The notes under the pieces were generated by a model. That model had not been told where the DNA came from. It worked only from the letters and a program-made list of their open reading frames with translations, and did no database searches. Shown piece after piece: positions 23,936 to 34,907 of a stretch of 64,000 nt of DNA; position 1 is the first letter of the stretch, and each line of letters begins with the position of its first letter. This stretch comes from Isoetes taiwanensis (lineage: Eukaryota; Streptophyta; Lycopodiopsida; Isoetales; Isoetaceae): positions 5,685,310 through 5,749,309 of the forward strand of contig JAJEKV010000025.1 in the NCBI GenBank assembly GCA_021234155.1. The letters run 5' to 3'. The position numbers and the translations under genes were made by a program.

Positions 23936-24371
23936 TCATTGAACCTTAAGTGCACTTCTAAGCAATATAAATTTGCTTTCTGGCAGGGCCTTTGTGAACA
24001 CATCTGCTACTTGTTCTGATGTGTTCACATATACTAATTTGATGCAATTTCTTGAAACTAAATCCCTAACAAAATGCATATTTAGCTCAATATGTTTCGT
24101 CCTCTCATGATCAATGGGATTTTTTGCAATTGCTATACAACTTTGTGAGTCAGTGAATATTTCTGTAGGTGCTACCTGTTTGTAATCCAATTCTTCTAGT
24201 AATCTTCTCAGCCATGCAATTTCCCTTGCCACCAAAGAAGATGTCGTGATATTCAAACCTCACCGAGGACATTGCTATTGCACTGCTTTTTTTACATTTC
24301 CAATTTATGGCTCCTCCCGCAAGAAATACTACAAATCGGTGGATTTTCTTGATGTCAGATCTCCACCCCAA
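23936..24371 (-). pseudogene. Copia 2 RNase H C-terminal part, frameshifted
   Basis: Two overlapping frames (24,371-24,150 and 24,256-23,936) continue the RNase H of copia 2. They show FLAGGAINWKCKKSSAIAMSS, then REIAWLRRLLEEL, FTDSQSCIAIAKNP, RTKHIELNMHFVRD and VADVFTKALP, a typical copia RNase H ending. The frame changes at least twice here, including just before the usual TEAEY segment. The ORF stops about 22 bases before the junction at 23,914. Confidence 0.8.
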
Positions 24372-25960
24372 TCTGCATCACTATAGGCATAAATATTGAG
24401 ATCCTTAGAATCATATACTATTCCTTGATCCCTAGTACCTTTGAGATATTTTAACACTCTTTTCCCTGCCAACCAGTGTTCTCTTGCTGGATTGTTACAC
24501 TTTCTGCTCAAGATGTTAACTATGTAAGATATATCTGGCCTGCTATTGTTAGCTAGATATAGTAAACATCCAACTAACTCCCTGTAAGGTGTTTTTTCCA
24601 TCTCTTTGATTTCTTTGTCAGTCATTTCCTTTTCTGCTGTCAGCATATGCCCTGGAACCACTGGTGTTTTAACAATATGAGCATCTCCCATATTGAATCT
24701 GTTCAACATATTATCAATATGCTTGCCTTGAGTCAGTTTTAGCCAATTTCTTTCTCTATTTCTTGTAACCTCAATTCCTAAAAAGTGTTTCAACTCTCCC
24801 AAGTCTAATATCTTAAATCTGGCCTTCAATATATTTTTGCATACTTCTAGTGTTTTTGTATCATTAGCTATCATGATACAATCGTCTACATGCAAGGCAA
24901 TAATGCAATACTTATTTCCCACTTTGTCTCTGTATATATTACCATCATTTTGTAGTTTTTCAAAACCTTTGCACAAATACCATTCCCTAGGAGCTTGTTT
25001 GAGTCCATAAACTGCCCGATTCAATCTCCAAACTTTATTGTTGTCTTTTTCATATCCTGGGGCCTGCTTCATGTAAACTTTTTCGTCCAATCTTGCATTA
25101 AGAAAGGCTGTCTTCACATCCATGTGATGCAACTCAAGATTTAAAGCATTTGCTAATCCCAAAAGCACCCTTATGCTTGTAAGTTTCACAATAGGAGAAT
25201 AGGTCTCCTCAAAGTCTCTCCCTTTCCTTTGTGTGAATCCTTGAGCAACAAGACGAGCTTTGTATTTTTTTGTACCATCCACTCCTTCCTTAATTTTGAA
25301 GATCCATTTATTTCCAATTATATCATGATCAGCTGGGCAGTCAACAAGTTCATATGTTTCTATTTCTTCAAATGAGGAAAGCTCATCATCCATTGCTTCT
25401 TTCCACTTGTCCTTGTCTGGACAAGTTAATGCATCATTAATTGTTCTTGGAATGTATTCATCTGCTACTAATGCCATAATTTGATCATAATCATGACCGA
25501 AAGCTTCAAGTCTCTTGCTCCTCCCTGTGCCATTTCTTCCATACGTTTCTTTGTCAATATTAGCTTCCTCCAACAACCTTCCAGTCTGTGATTTTCTTTT
25601 GGCTTTGACACTTGGCACTTCAGTGTTATTCTCTTGCATGTCCTTTTCTGACCCTGCTATATCCTTTGGATGTTCTTCTTGACCTACTTCATCATCATCA
25701 GCATCTAATATGGTATCCATTGGTTTTCTGCAGATTTGTTCAGTGGTGTCCCTATTTTGTTCAGATTTTGTCTTAAGCTGTCTATCTTTATAAACCACAT
25801 TCTCATCAAATAACACATCCCTGCTGACCACCACTGACCTCGAGCTTGGGATAAAGATTCTATACCCCTTACTTTCTTCATCATAACCTACCAAAAAACC
25901 TACTTCTGCTTTGCTGTCCAATTTCTTTCTCAATCCAGAGGGTATGTGAGTATATGCCAA
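24329..25960 (-). pseudogene. Copia 2 integrase C-terminus, reverse transcriptase and RNase H start
   Basis: 543-codon open stretch. The N-terminal part has GFLVGYDEESKGYRIFIP, the end of copia integrase, followed by an acidic linker. Reverse transcriptase follows: NALTCPDKDKWKEAMDDEL, NKWIFKIKEGVDG, KARLVAQGFTQ, DVKTAFLNARLDEKVYM, KAVYGLKQ-like NRAVYGLKQAPREWY, and the catalytic box written HVDD where most copia elements have YVDD. The last part, LVGCLLYLANNSRPDISY and YAYSDADWGGD, leads into RNase H. It overlaps the upstream ORF by about 30 bases in a different frame, so one frameshift separates integrase from RT. Confidence 0.9.
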
Positions 25961-27315
25961 ACAACATATACTTTAAACATGTCATAATCCAAACAATTTT
26001 TGTTACTTGACCAAACAAGTTCTGGAATCTTACCTTGCAGACTTGAAGATGGCAGCCTATTTTGTATAGTTACAGCAGTCTTCAATGCTTCCTCCCATAG
26101 GTAATTAGGTAGACCACTAGCTTTAATCATGGATCTAACAACATCCATCAAAGTCCTGTTTCTCCTTTTTGCAACACCATTTTGTTGAGGGGTATACCTG
26201 CAAGTCAACTGCCTTCTTATCCCATTAGCAATGCAAAAGAGTCTAAATTTTGTGGACAAATATTCTCCTCCCCTATCAGATCGAATACACTTTACCTTTT
26301 TCCCTGTTTGTCTTTCCATTTCAGTGACATAATGCTTGAAAGCATTCAATGCTTGTGATTTTCTTTCCAAACAATAGCATTTGCATTTTCTAGAATGATC
26401 ATCTATGAAAGAAATAAAATACCTTTTGTTTGTTTTCCCTTTCACATTGAGTGGTCCACATAAATCAGTGTGTACAAGTTCCAATATTTCTCCTGCTCTA
26501 TTTTTGCTTCTCTTAAAAGGTAGCCTGTTTAGTTTTCCTAATGCACAACCTTCACAAACTAATTTTCCTGAGTCTGCACTATGGCATTCAATCCAACCTT
26601 TCTTGGTCAATCCCTTAGTGTTATTAAAATGGGTATGAGCTAACATGTTATGCCAAAGTTTGAAGTCTGGAATGCACACAGCATTAACTTCATTATAAAC
26701 TGAATTTTCCAACTGAAAAAGATTTCCCACACGTTTGGCAATAAACTTCCTTTCATTTCCCAAAAAGATATTACATCCATGAGAGTCAAAGTTGACTCTA
26801 TAACCAAGATCTACTAACTGACTAACAGAAATCAAGTTTTTAATTATGCTAGGCACGCATAAAACATTTTCAATATCAACTACATTCCCTTCTAAATCTG
26901 TCAACTGCAATAATCCTCTTGCTTCAATGGGTTGTAAAGCTCCATTTCCCACTTGTACACTCCTTGTGTGATTTTTGGAAACCCTCTTAAGTAGATCAGT
27001 AGTCTGCACTACTGATCTTTCAGCTCCACTATCAACTACAAGAGAATGAGAATTTTTGTTAGCAACTCTTTCATCAAGCACAGCAAATTCATTAGTTACC
27101 TCATCCTCATCTTCAGTGCACTCTTTATCTTCATCTCCATGTTCTTTAGCTATAAAAGTTCCAGCATGTTTTCTTCCCCCTTTTCCCCTTGCATCTCCCT
27201 TTTTACCCTTGCCTTTGTAATCCTTTGGTGTTGGGCATTTGGCTGCCAAATGCCCCCTGCCACCACAATTGTAGCAGTTAAAATTCCTTTTCAGTTTTGG
27301 GCAGTTATTCTTCAT
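25930..27315 (-). pseudogene. Copia 2 nucleocapsid, protease and integrase
   Basis: 461-codon open stretch. It begins inside the zinc-knuckle region (NCYNCGGRGHLAAKCP; another knuckle lies just upstream in a different frame near 27,310-27,360). The protease active site is VVDSGAERSVV. GAG-pre-integrase has LWHNMLAHTHFNNTKG and CEGCALGKLNRLPF. Integrase has VHTDLCGPL (first Asp) and RSDRGGEYLS (second Asp). The third catalytic position reads QNGVAKRRNRT, so Lys stands where the DDE glutamate should be. If that base is right, the integrase is inactive even with frame restored. The end (DYDMFKVYVV...) loses frame relative to the RT ORF. Confidence 0.9.
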
Positions 27316-27344
27316 ATGCCCTTCCTCATTGCAATTATAGCAGA

Positions 27345-28090
27345 TTATTTTCTTGACTGAGCTTTTCCCTTTTTTCCAGCAAATAGGATCTCGGTTCTCT
27401 CATCATCATTGTTTCTAGCAACCTTCCTTTGCTCCACTTCAGTTCTCAGAATGTTTTCTGCCTCATCCCTATTCTTGGCAACATTCCTTGTAAACAAACC
27501 CAACTGCTCATTTTCAATCACTGCCCTAGCTATGGCTAGAACTTGAAATCTTTCAGACAAGTCTACTCCAGCAGCAGCCAAATCAGCCACAATATTGTCA
27601 AATTTGTTGAAAAATCTGACAAATCATCTTCATCATGCAACTTCAAATTTCTGAGCTCCTTATCAAGCAGATCTATTTGAGAAGATGTCTTCTCTTCAAA
27701 ATGCTTGATCAAATATATCCACATTTCCCTTGGACTCTTGTTTCTCAGCTTTAGTCTTATAGTAGGGCTGACTTTGGAAGAAATGATTCCTTGTGCCTCT
27801 TTCAGCCTTGCATACTCAGATTTAGCTCCTTTTATTCCTTCAACTGGTTCTGATGAGTTTACTTCTCCTGAGCTCTCTGATTCATTAGCTCCTCCTCCAG
27901 ATCTTGCAACAACACTTGCAGTAGACCTTATGGCAGTATTAGGTGAGCCTTCTCCTAAAGGATTGACTAGGTCCCAAAGGTCCTCCACCTCCAGAATGTG
28001 TATTATTGAGTCCTTCCACACTTGGAAACCTGGACCTCCCTTATACACATCAACAGCACTCAAAAGGCTTGCTCCAAATCTACTCGACAT
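27345..28090 (-). pseudogene. Copia 2 gag, two frames
   Basis: The ATG at 28,090 starts MSSRFGASLL; GFQVWKDSIIHILEVEDLWDLVN is the usual copia gag N-terminal block, then KNKSPREMWIYLIKHFEEKT and QIDLLDKELRNLKLHD. Frame is lost near 27,600 and gag continues in the next frame as DNIVADLAAAGVDLSERFQVLAIARA to 27,345. Another shift near 27,350 leads into the zinc knuckles. The ATG lies about 30 bases from the primer-binding site, a short leader. Confidence 0.85.
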
Positions 28091-28134
28091 TTTTGGATAA
28101 CTTCCCTTAACACTGAACCTGCTCTGATACCAGA

Positions 28135-28700
28135 TGTGAAAATTAGAGCACAATTCTTAGATCACAATTCAATTGCTTAGATTGACACTATTATAGAACA
28201 AAGCTACAACCTTGTGAGATCAAAGCAATTATTCTACAATGCAATCTCACATCACCAATTAACCATTAATCATATTTGTGAAACAAAATTCACTTAAGGC
28301 AATTTTACTGTAGCAAGTAATGGTCAGTCAATAATGAGTTCATACTGTTCAACCCTTTATCGAACAATGCTCTCCCTTGATGCCGGAATCCACTGTTTTA
28401 TCCATCCCCTTCCGTTCTCTCTACTTGTCTTTATTCTTATCAGCTTCGACGGTTTAGGAGAAGGTTCTGCAGATCGGTTCGGGGTTTCTATATTCAATTT
28501 TTGTTTGCCTCCAAAACTTCTTCGATCATATCCATATGACAATATTACAACCCAATGGTTCAATGCTTTAATGAATATAATGTCTTAAGGTTGGCCTTTC
28601 AACCATACGACCTTTAGGTTAAAAGCAAACCCCTTAGTTGAACCTTAGGTTATAACCTTCTGCAATTCAAGGTAAGCTTGCACTCATAGTGCACCAATGA
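28135..28700 (-). repeat. 5' LTR of copia 2 (outer end not resolved)
   Basis: Starts TGTGAAAATTAGAGCAC two bases after the primer-binding site. No second LTR copy exists in the window to fix the other end; the LINE remnant begins at about 28,745, so the LTR must end before that. Confidence 0.6.
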
Positions 28701-28770
28701 GCATGCTGAGCATTTGATTCTTTTCCCAGCTGTGGCATTCTGCCTAAGAAGATTATGCAATAACATATTT

Positions 28771-29812
28771 TTAACAATGCACAGATTACTAAAGCTACTA
28801 GAGATCTTCTGCGAAAGAACAGGGTTAATGGTAAACCTTGCAAAAACCAAAATAGTCATTTTCGGTCACAGGAACAGACACAGACCTTTCAGATATATGG
28901 GCATCAACAGAATACAGGTATCTGGGATATGACGCACACAGCATGGGGAAATGGGCTAAAGATGCGGATGCAAGGTTTCAATCAACCATTGGGAGCTACT
29001 TCGGTATGAAAAAATTCTGTAATAAAAGCAGAATAATCGACTGGGAAATCAAGTGCTACTCGTTCAGTGCAGTGGTCGCGACGACACAATTATATGGGGC
29101 TGAGGCATGGGACCGGGTCTAACAGATAAGAAATGGGACAAACAGGAGGGGATCCTCAGACAGTGGCATAAACAGGAATTTAGGGTGCGGGCAAACACAT
29201 CCCTAATAGTCATGATATACGAGACAAGTCAGAAACCAATGTGAGTCAGCAAAATCACACATCATCATAAGCAGTGGATGGTTTAAGGATGTAGCGATAT
29301 GGACCAGAGAAATGGGGATGAACCTGAGTGATCTAGTAAACGAGGAGAAATGGAATGAAGACTGGGCAGACAAGGCTACAAGAGCATGGTTGCAAAAACA
29401 CACCGGACCCAAGACACTTTGGCTCATGACAGTCTTCAATCTAGAACAGCAGATAGGGCAACAGATGTACCGAGACAATCTGCTAGGGAAGGCCAGGCGA
29501 GACGTCCTAGCGAGATTTAGGATGGGGAGCCACGATCTAAGAATTGAAAAAGACAGATGGAGGAAAACAGAAAAGGACAACCGGATATGTAGAATCTGTG
29601 ACACTGAAAAAGTAGAGGACGAGAACCACCTACTCAACGAGTGCCCAATGTACGGAGACGTCAGAAACAAGTACAGAGGCATAAGATGCAGACAGCCAGT
29701 ACACACCCTGATGATAAGGGCAGACACAATGAAAGATCTGGCAGATGCAATCCAGGAGATGACGACCAAGCATCGAGAGGCACACAAAGAAAGAGGGCTT
29801 ATAATATGAATC
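28771..29812 (+). pseudogene. LINE reverse transcriptase C-terminus with zinc-binding motif
   Basis: In order: LLEIFCERTGLMVNLAKTKI (RT palm/thumb end), then in a shifted frame YRYLGYDAHSMGKWAKDAD, KKFCNKSRIIDWEIKCYSF and TTQLYGAEAW, then a clean 165-codon stretch from 29,312 to 29,809. That last part ends with LRIEKDRWRK and the Cys/His motif RICRIC...ENHLLNECPMY. The C-terminal Cys-X2-Cys...His...Cys is common in LINEs. The wording around it is closer, in my judgement, to LINEs I know from animals and algae than to the common plant L1 family, but I cannot run a tree. Two frameshifts make it non-functional. Confidence 0.75.
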
Positions 29813-30047
29813 GCCCAAAGAGGCGAGACATAGATGCCCACAAAACGCTCAGCTAAAAGCTGATTGATAACGACGCATCACCGCACGGCCATGATGCCGA
29901 TTAAAAGCGGGGTGCCGGTACTAATAGAAACTAAGGAAGCCTTCAGAAAAGGCTACAGTATACCAGCGTGATGTGCTAGTAGCGCCCTCTAGGGAGCTTG
30001 CCCATGCTACATCATTCCAGGGGCCTTAGGGCACAATGGGACAATAA

Positions 30048-30084
30048 TTCTATTCTATTCTATTCTATTCTATTCTATTCTATT
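30048..30084 (+). repeat. (TTCTA)n microsatellite, LINE 3' tail
   Basis: About seven to eight uninterrupted pentamer copies directly after the LINE 3' UTR. The position identifies it as the LINE tail rather than an independent microsatellite. Confidence 0.85.
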
Positions 30085-30087
30085 TAA

Positions 30088-30509
30088 GCAACATCGTTGA
30101 TCGAAGTCACTTATGTGGCATGCCACGTGTCCCCGCAGTGTGACACTGCCACTAGGCATTACGTGGCATGCGGATAGTTGCACTGGAATGCGTGTGGCAC
30201 GGACGATGCTAGCCGCACTGGCATAACTGTTGCCACATGACTGACGTCGTTAAACGACGTTCGCTGCGTGGCGCTGCACTGGCATCGGTAGATGCCGGCC
30301 GCAATGGCATAGCCATCGTCATGTATACATAAAGTCGTTTAACGATGCTACGACTCGTTAAACAACGTCGCAATTGCGACGAGTATTTCGACGTCTACAC
30401 ATCTCATTGAAGGACGTCCAGACGTCCTTAAATGACGTCATGACGTCTTTCATCGACGTACGTCCAGACATCGATATAGACGTCAATATATTGATTTATT
30501 TTTGTAGTA
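30088..30509. mobile_element. CACTA-like transposon terminus with subterminal repeats
   Basis: The right edge reads TTTTTGTAGTA (30,499-30,509), close to the inverted CACTA terminus (TTTTTGTAGTG). Inside it are three classes of short repeats: GACGTC (six or more times between 30,380 and 30,485), CGTTAAACGACG-type palindromes (near 30,250, 30,335 and 30,355), and GCACTGGCAT/ATGCCA-type repeats (30,110-30,310). Dense subterminal repeats just inside the terminus are a hallmark of CACTA elements, where they bind the transposase. The left terminus was not found. A three-base target duplication could not be checked. Confidence 0.5.
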
Positions 30510-32380
30510 TATGATGGACTTCTTACCATAGAGCAAAGTTCTCATTTCAAAGTTCATTTGAAGGCTCCTTAATTAGGAAGATAACTCTCGTAGTTTGTGC
30601 CTTCTTAACAATTTCTTGATCATTGTATCCCGCTAGGCAAGAAGACAATCAAACTAGTTTTGCCTTGGGCATTATTTTATCCTCTGTAACATTTCATTTT
30701 CTATGTGGATATTGGCAGCGTGAGATGCATGCAAACATCTTTTTTGGCCATGTCCTTCTACCCATGCCTTACTAGTGATCTTCCATTGTGGTGGGAACCA
30801 TTGATGCTGGACCTCTCATCTCCTCCGCTTGTTGCATCAGTTAATCCCTCTTATACAGCGACAACGGATCCCTAGTTGTCTATATTCAAGCATGGTATGA
30901 AGGCATTGCCTATTGTCTTGACTGGACTTTCAAGCAAAATTTCTACTTTCTCGTGGGAAAATGTCTATATGGGAGAAGGTCGAGAGGCTTTGCCTCTTAT
31001 GGTGGAAGTTGATGTCACAAAAATAATACTTCGGGGTTGGCATGAGAATATTCATAAACGCAAGCACTTTGTCAGCTCCATATATTGCCTCCTCTTAGCT
31101 CCATTGCCCCTCCTATTGTCGAATGGGTGGCACCTGCAAGTTCCAAAATCCAATTGGGTTCATTCATAGCATTGGCTTTGGGATAAGTTGCCCTATCCTA
31201 AAGTGTCTATGTCTCTTTGCTTATCGAGAAGTTCAACTGGAATTGTCCTGTATAAGGTTTATTTAACAGTGCACTGGATTGCCAATGCATCCTTTTGGTT
31301 TCCTATCCTGATGCATGGCCCCAGCTAGGTAGCGGGCATTCCATCTTGGTTCTGGTTGGCTCCTCTAGTCAATATAAAAGCATCACAGACTTCACATTTT
31401 TCATGGCATTTACTCATCTGCTTGTGGTATTGTTGCGGCCCAAGCTAAGAAACTAATGCGTTATGAGTGTTTCTCCTGTCAGAAGCAAAGAATCATATTT
31501 GGATTCAGTGCCTTCAAACTGATTCTTATCATTAGTCTCCTATTCTAGAGTAAGTACGTCTCCTATTCTAGAGTAAGTACATTTGCTTCAGGCTTGTGTT
31601 CCTATGGCATTTTCTTGTGCTTATATAGTTAAATGAGACAATCTATTCTATGATTTTTATATTGCTGTCATCCTTTACTTTTTTTTTTTTTTTTTTGAAA
31701 ATACCTCAGTTAACTTTTAACTGCCAAATTATGACGACTGGTCATTATGCGACATTACAACATCGTCTTCACCTACTATGGGAAAATTGACCCATTAGCT
31801 CTAATTGGGCCATGTTTTACCATTAAGTAGGGGAACACTAAATAAACTAATGGCTTGGAGTTACTCAAAGACCCAAGGAAAAAATGCATCAATGTCATTT
31901 CAATTTAAGAATAGAATATGTTCTTATCGCCACGGAGAGACCAACCGCCTATGGGACCCAAACAAAGAGAGAGCAACAAGTAACAACATGCAAGAAGTAT
32001 CATGATTGTTTATTGTAGTGTGAATATGATAATTGGCATTTGCTATGGCCTGTTGTTATCCTTCCTATGTAAAACAATTTTCTTTGTCGTTCTTTTATTT
32101 CATTTTCTTCTTGTACAACAATTTAAAATGGCATGCATTGGTGGTTCGTGCCTTCGGACAGATATAAGCTTGACATGTGTGAAAAAAAAGACAAAGAAAA
32201 AAAGGATTTTAGGGCAATGATTACACCTGTATTTGGGTCAGATTCTAGGATGTGTGCATTTGTCTCCTCCAAAGGTTGCTTATAGCGCTGCATCACCCAT
32301 CTTAGAGATGGATATCATATTAACTTCAAGGTAATGTACTGTTCAAATGAGCATCTCCTGAAGGGAGATACATGATTATT
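30510..32380. other. Unassigned stretch
   Basis: No recognisable gene. One 97-codon open frame (30,876-31,169) matches nothing I know. There is a perfect tandem duplication of 24 bp at 31,534-31,580 and a T run at 31,678-31,696. It may be the degraded pol region of copia 3 or unrelated spacer. Confidence 0.4.
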
Positions 32381-33990
32381 GTACCTACCCCTTGTACACT
32401 AGCAATCCCCTTCTAATTCTTACCTTCCTATTTCCTGGGATTGGTATCATATTTTGGAACAATTCCTTCTTGTTGATCATATGATCAGTGGCTCCGAAAT
32501 CCAAATACGCCCCTATCCAAGTTATGCTACAAAGCCCTTTGATTCAGCTTCACTCTCCTCCTGTTCTGCTAGAACATGTAACGAATCAAGTAATTGAATC
32601 ACATAGCTCCACACACCAATAATTGCTCTTAGTCCCATTTGCATCAGAGTGCTCCATCTATTATGTTTCGGCTTACTTTGTGAGTGTTAAAAAGAATAAG
32701 TCACTGCTGCCTGATTCTGACTTACTAACCTGAGAGGCTATATGAGCATGAAATTTCTTTTTCTTGCCATCATGTTTCTCATTATTTCTTTGTCTCCCCA
32801 AGGTCAAAGTTCCCCAGACTGTGTCAGACTGGTGACCAATCACCTTGTTGTCCTCAGTGTATAAAATCTTTGCCAAAGCTTTTGCTTGGAGCACGTAAAG
32901 AACATTTTGGATGTTTCTATTTCTATAACTCAATCAAAATTTCTTCCGAGGAGATGCATTTTCAATAACATCGTTTCTTGTTTTTCCACTTTCTTGTTTG
33001 CCCACAAATGCTTGTCCATTTTTGTTGGTACATTTATTTCCTCTTGCCTTATTAAATTTTTCCATAAGAATCTGCTGACATGGGCATTTAAGTTGTACAT
33101 GCTCAGCTGACCCAATCAAATTCTTTATATTGTTGTATGATGTGGGTAATCCTAACAGAAGCGCTTCGATTTATCAAGTCATTGTCAAGTCCCTTTTCCA
33201 TTCCTTTGAGTGGCGGGTTCGCTGCTTTAACTATGAGATATACTCTTAAGCAATATTACACTCCTTCAGCTTTGTCGTAAACATGATTGTATACATATTA
33301 ACCTAATGTGAGAAATGCCTCTTCCTATAAATCAAGGACAGTTGCTCCCAAGCCTCTTTAGCAATATCAACTGCCTCAACCTGAGCAATCATTGTATCAT
33401 CAAGATACCTCATTAGCCTATTATTGGCTTCCCAATCACATTGCACCCATTTCAAAAGTTCATGTCTCTCTGTCTCACTTGCCTTTGCAATCATTTTAGC
33501 ATCTACTATTCAATTTTTCCTTCAAAGGTAATGTGCTTGGCAACAATATATGGTGTAGTCAATGCTTGAGCTTTCCTTGTAGTTATCAATGGCTTTAGTT
33601 CTTCCACTAATACAATAGTCCACAGTCTTTTCTCAACAAGCTTACCTCTAGTCTTAATAAACCAGTAGAAGATATTACTTTGAGATAACCTCCCAATTCT
33701 ACCCTTCTCTTTTTTTTTTTTCTTTTTTTTAACCTTTTCTTCAATCCTGCCCTCAGTAGTCGAACTTTACTTCAATCCTCACTCACCGTCGTCGAACTGC
33801 TCTGATACCATAATGTAAAATAAAACAAGGATGCTTGAAAGTGTTGGTTTTTTTTAGATTGCTTCTCTACATATATCCCTAGTTGGTGATTCCCAACATA
33901 GGAAAGACCACAACCACTTGCATGCATGCAATCTTTCTTTAACCTAAAGAACAATGTTGATAACTTTTTAATTTAAGATAACACTACTGG
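32380..33990 (-). mobile_element. Copia 3 remnant (gag, protease start and 5' LTR)
   Basis: The plus strand at 33,799-33,810 reads gctctgatacca, the reverse complement of the initiator-Met primer site, and TGTAAAATAAAAC begins an LTR at 33,814. Gag, zinc-knuckle and protease traces follow on the minus strand. Integrase, RT and the 3' LTR are not found. The LTR end is uncertain, perhaps near 33,980. Confidence 0.7.
32400..33494 (-). pseudogene. Copia 3 gag-protease remnant
   Basis: Gag core at 33,494-33,303: WEANNRLMRYLDDTMIAQV followed by AKEAWEQLSLIYRKR, the usual copia gag block. Near 33,110-32,930 a decayed zinc knuckle reads AEHVQLKCP. Near 32,510 a protease active site reads LDFGATDHM, with Phe where Ser is expected in DSGATDH. 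Stops and frame changes separate these pieces, and everything after the protease is missing or unrecognisable. This is an old copy compared with copia 2. Confidence 0.7.
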
Positions 33991-34902
33991 ACATCAGCTT
34001 TGTCAACAATAACAAGGTTCTTCCTATCAACAAACAATGACATATTCAGTCTTATCTCTTCAACTCTGATTTCCATCAATTTGGATTCCATTGATCCGTC
34101 TATCTGAGTGCCTTTGATGTTAGTTGTGGCGACTCTTTTAATGGGATGCTCATATTTTGGAGTGGATGATCATGGAGAGATATCATATGGTGAGTGCTTT
34201 TGATGTTAGTTGTGGCAACTTCGTTAATAGGATGCTTAGAATTTGAAGTGGTCTTTGAACTGACTTCATCACCATTTACCTCTCACACGAGTTTTGAACC
34301 GACACCAATCTGTACTACACATATTTCAATCTGAAAATGTTGGTAGAGAAATGTCTGTGGCGGCCTTGGCCGCCGTGCTAACTTCCTTGTATGATATTTG
34401 GGCACAAGAACATGTTCTAAACATGAAAAAAAAAAAAAAAAACAAGTGAGGAATGGGATGAAAAAGAGATTGAAGATGACTTATTTGTGCATTAGAATTG
34501 TATGCGTTATTATAATATATAGTAGTTGAACATTCTTCACAAATATCTCTTCTTTGCATCTTGTAACTCTACTTTAAAGAACAAAGACCAATTGTTTCTT
34601 AAATAGTTGCTCGCTTTCATATTATCTAGGTCCAACCTTCTTATGAGAAATAAGGGCCCCATACTTCATGGCTAGAATGTAAGCCGTGTAATCATGTAGT
34701 AAGGTCCTAAGAATTAAAAAAAAATAAAATAAAAAATAAAAAAAAATCATCAGAACGTATTAAAGATTGAAGAAAGAAAACATTAAAGGAACTAGCATAT
34801 GACGAGGAGGCATTCTATGATTTATGTGGTTAATTATTATGAATTATGAGAAGATGAAAGGCTTGTGCTCAGGAAACATACAATACGATAAGATGGGCAA
34901 TG
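33990..34902. other. Spacer up to the chromovirus insertion site
   Basis: No gene. It contains an imperfect 86-bp tandem duplication (GAGTGCCTTTGATGTTAG at about 34,106 and again at about 34,192), and A-rich runs near 34,424-34,443 and 34,716-34,746. It ends at the CACAT target duplication (34,903-34,907). Confidence 0.5.
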
Positions 34903-34907
34903 CACAT

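Larger units (their letters stand above)
23914..28700 (-). mobile_element. Ty1/copia retrotransposon 2, lacking a 3' LTR
   Basis: The coding region runs on the minus strand from 28,090 to 23,936. Upstream of gag the plus strand reads gctctgatacca (28,121-28,132), the reverse complement of the initiator-tRNA-Met primer site. The 5' LTR starts TGTGAAAATTAG at 28,135; its outer end was not resolved but lies before about 28,710. At the other end a purine tract (GGAGGAGAAA on the minus strand) ends at about 23,914, where the 3' LTR should begin. Instead the LARD-like LTR is found there. No second copy of the 28,135 LTR is seen in the window. Confidence 0.85.
28745..30085 (+). mobile_element. 5'-truncated LINE (non-LTR retrotransposon)
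   Basis: Only the C-terminal third of the reverse-transcriptase ORF remains, followed by a 3' UTR and a (TTCTA)n tail at 30,048-30,084. The 5' truncation and simple-repeat tail are typical of target-primed reverse transcription. It abuts the LTR of copia 2 on one side and a CACTA-like terminal region on the other; it may have inserted into the latter. Confidence 0.85.

Noticed and set aside
30048..30084. Telomere-like repeat
   Set aside because: TTCTA pentamers follow a LINE 3' UTR directly; plant telomeres are TTTAGGG.
30876..31169. Small host gene
   Set aside because: A 97-codon frame with no recognisable domain, no splice context and no second copy to support it.
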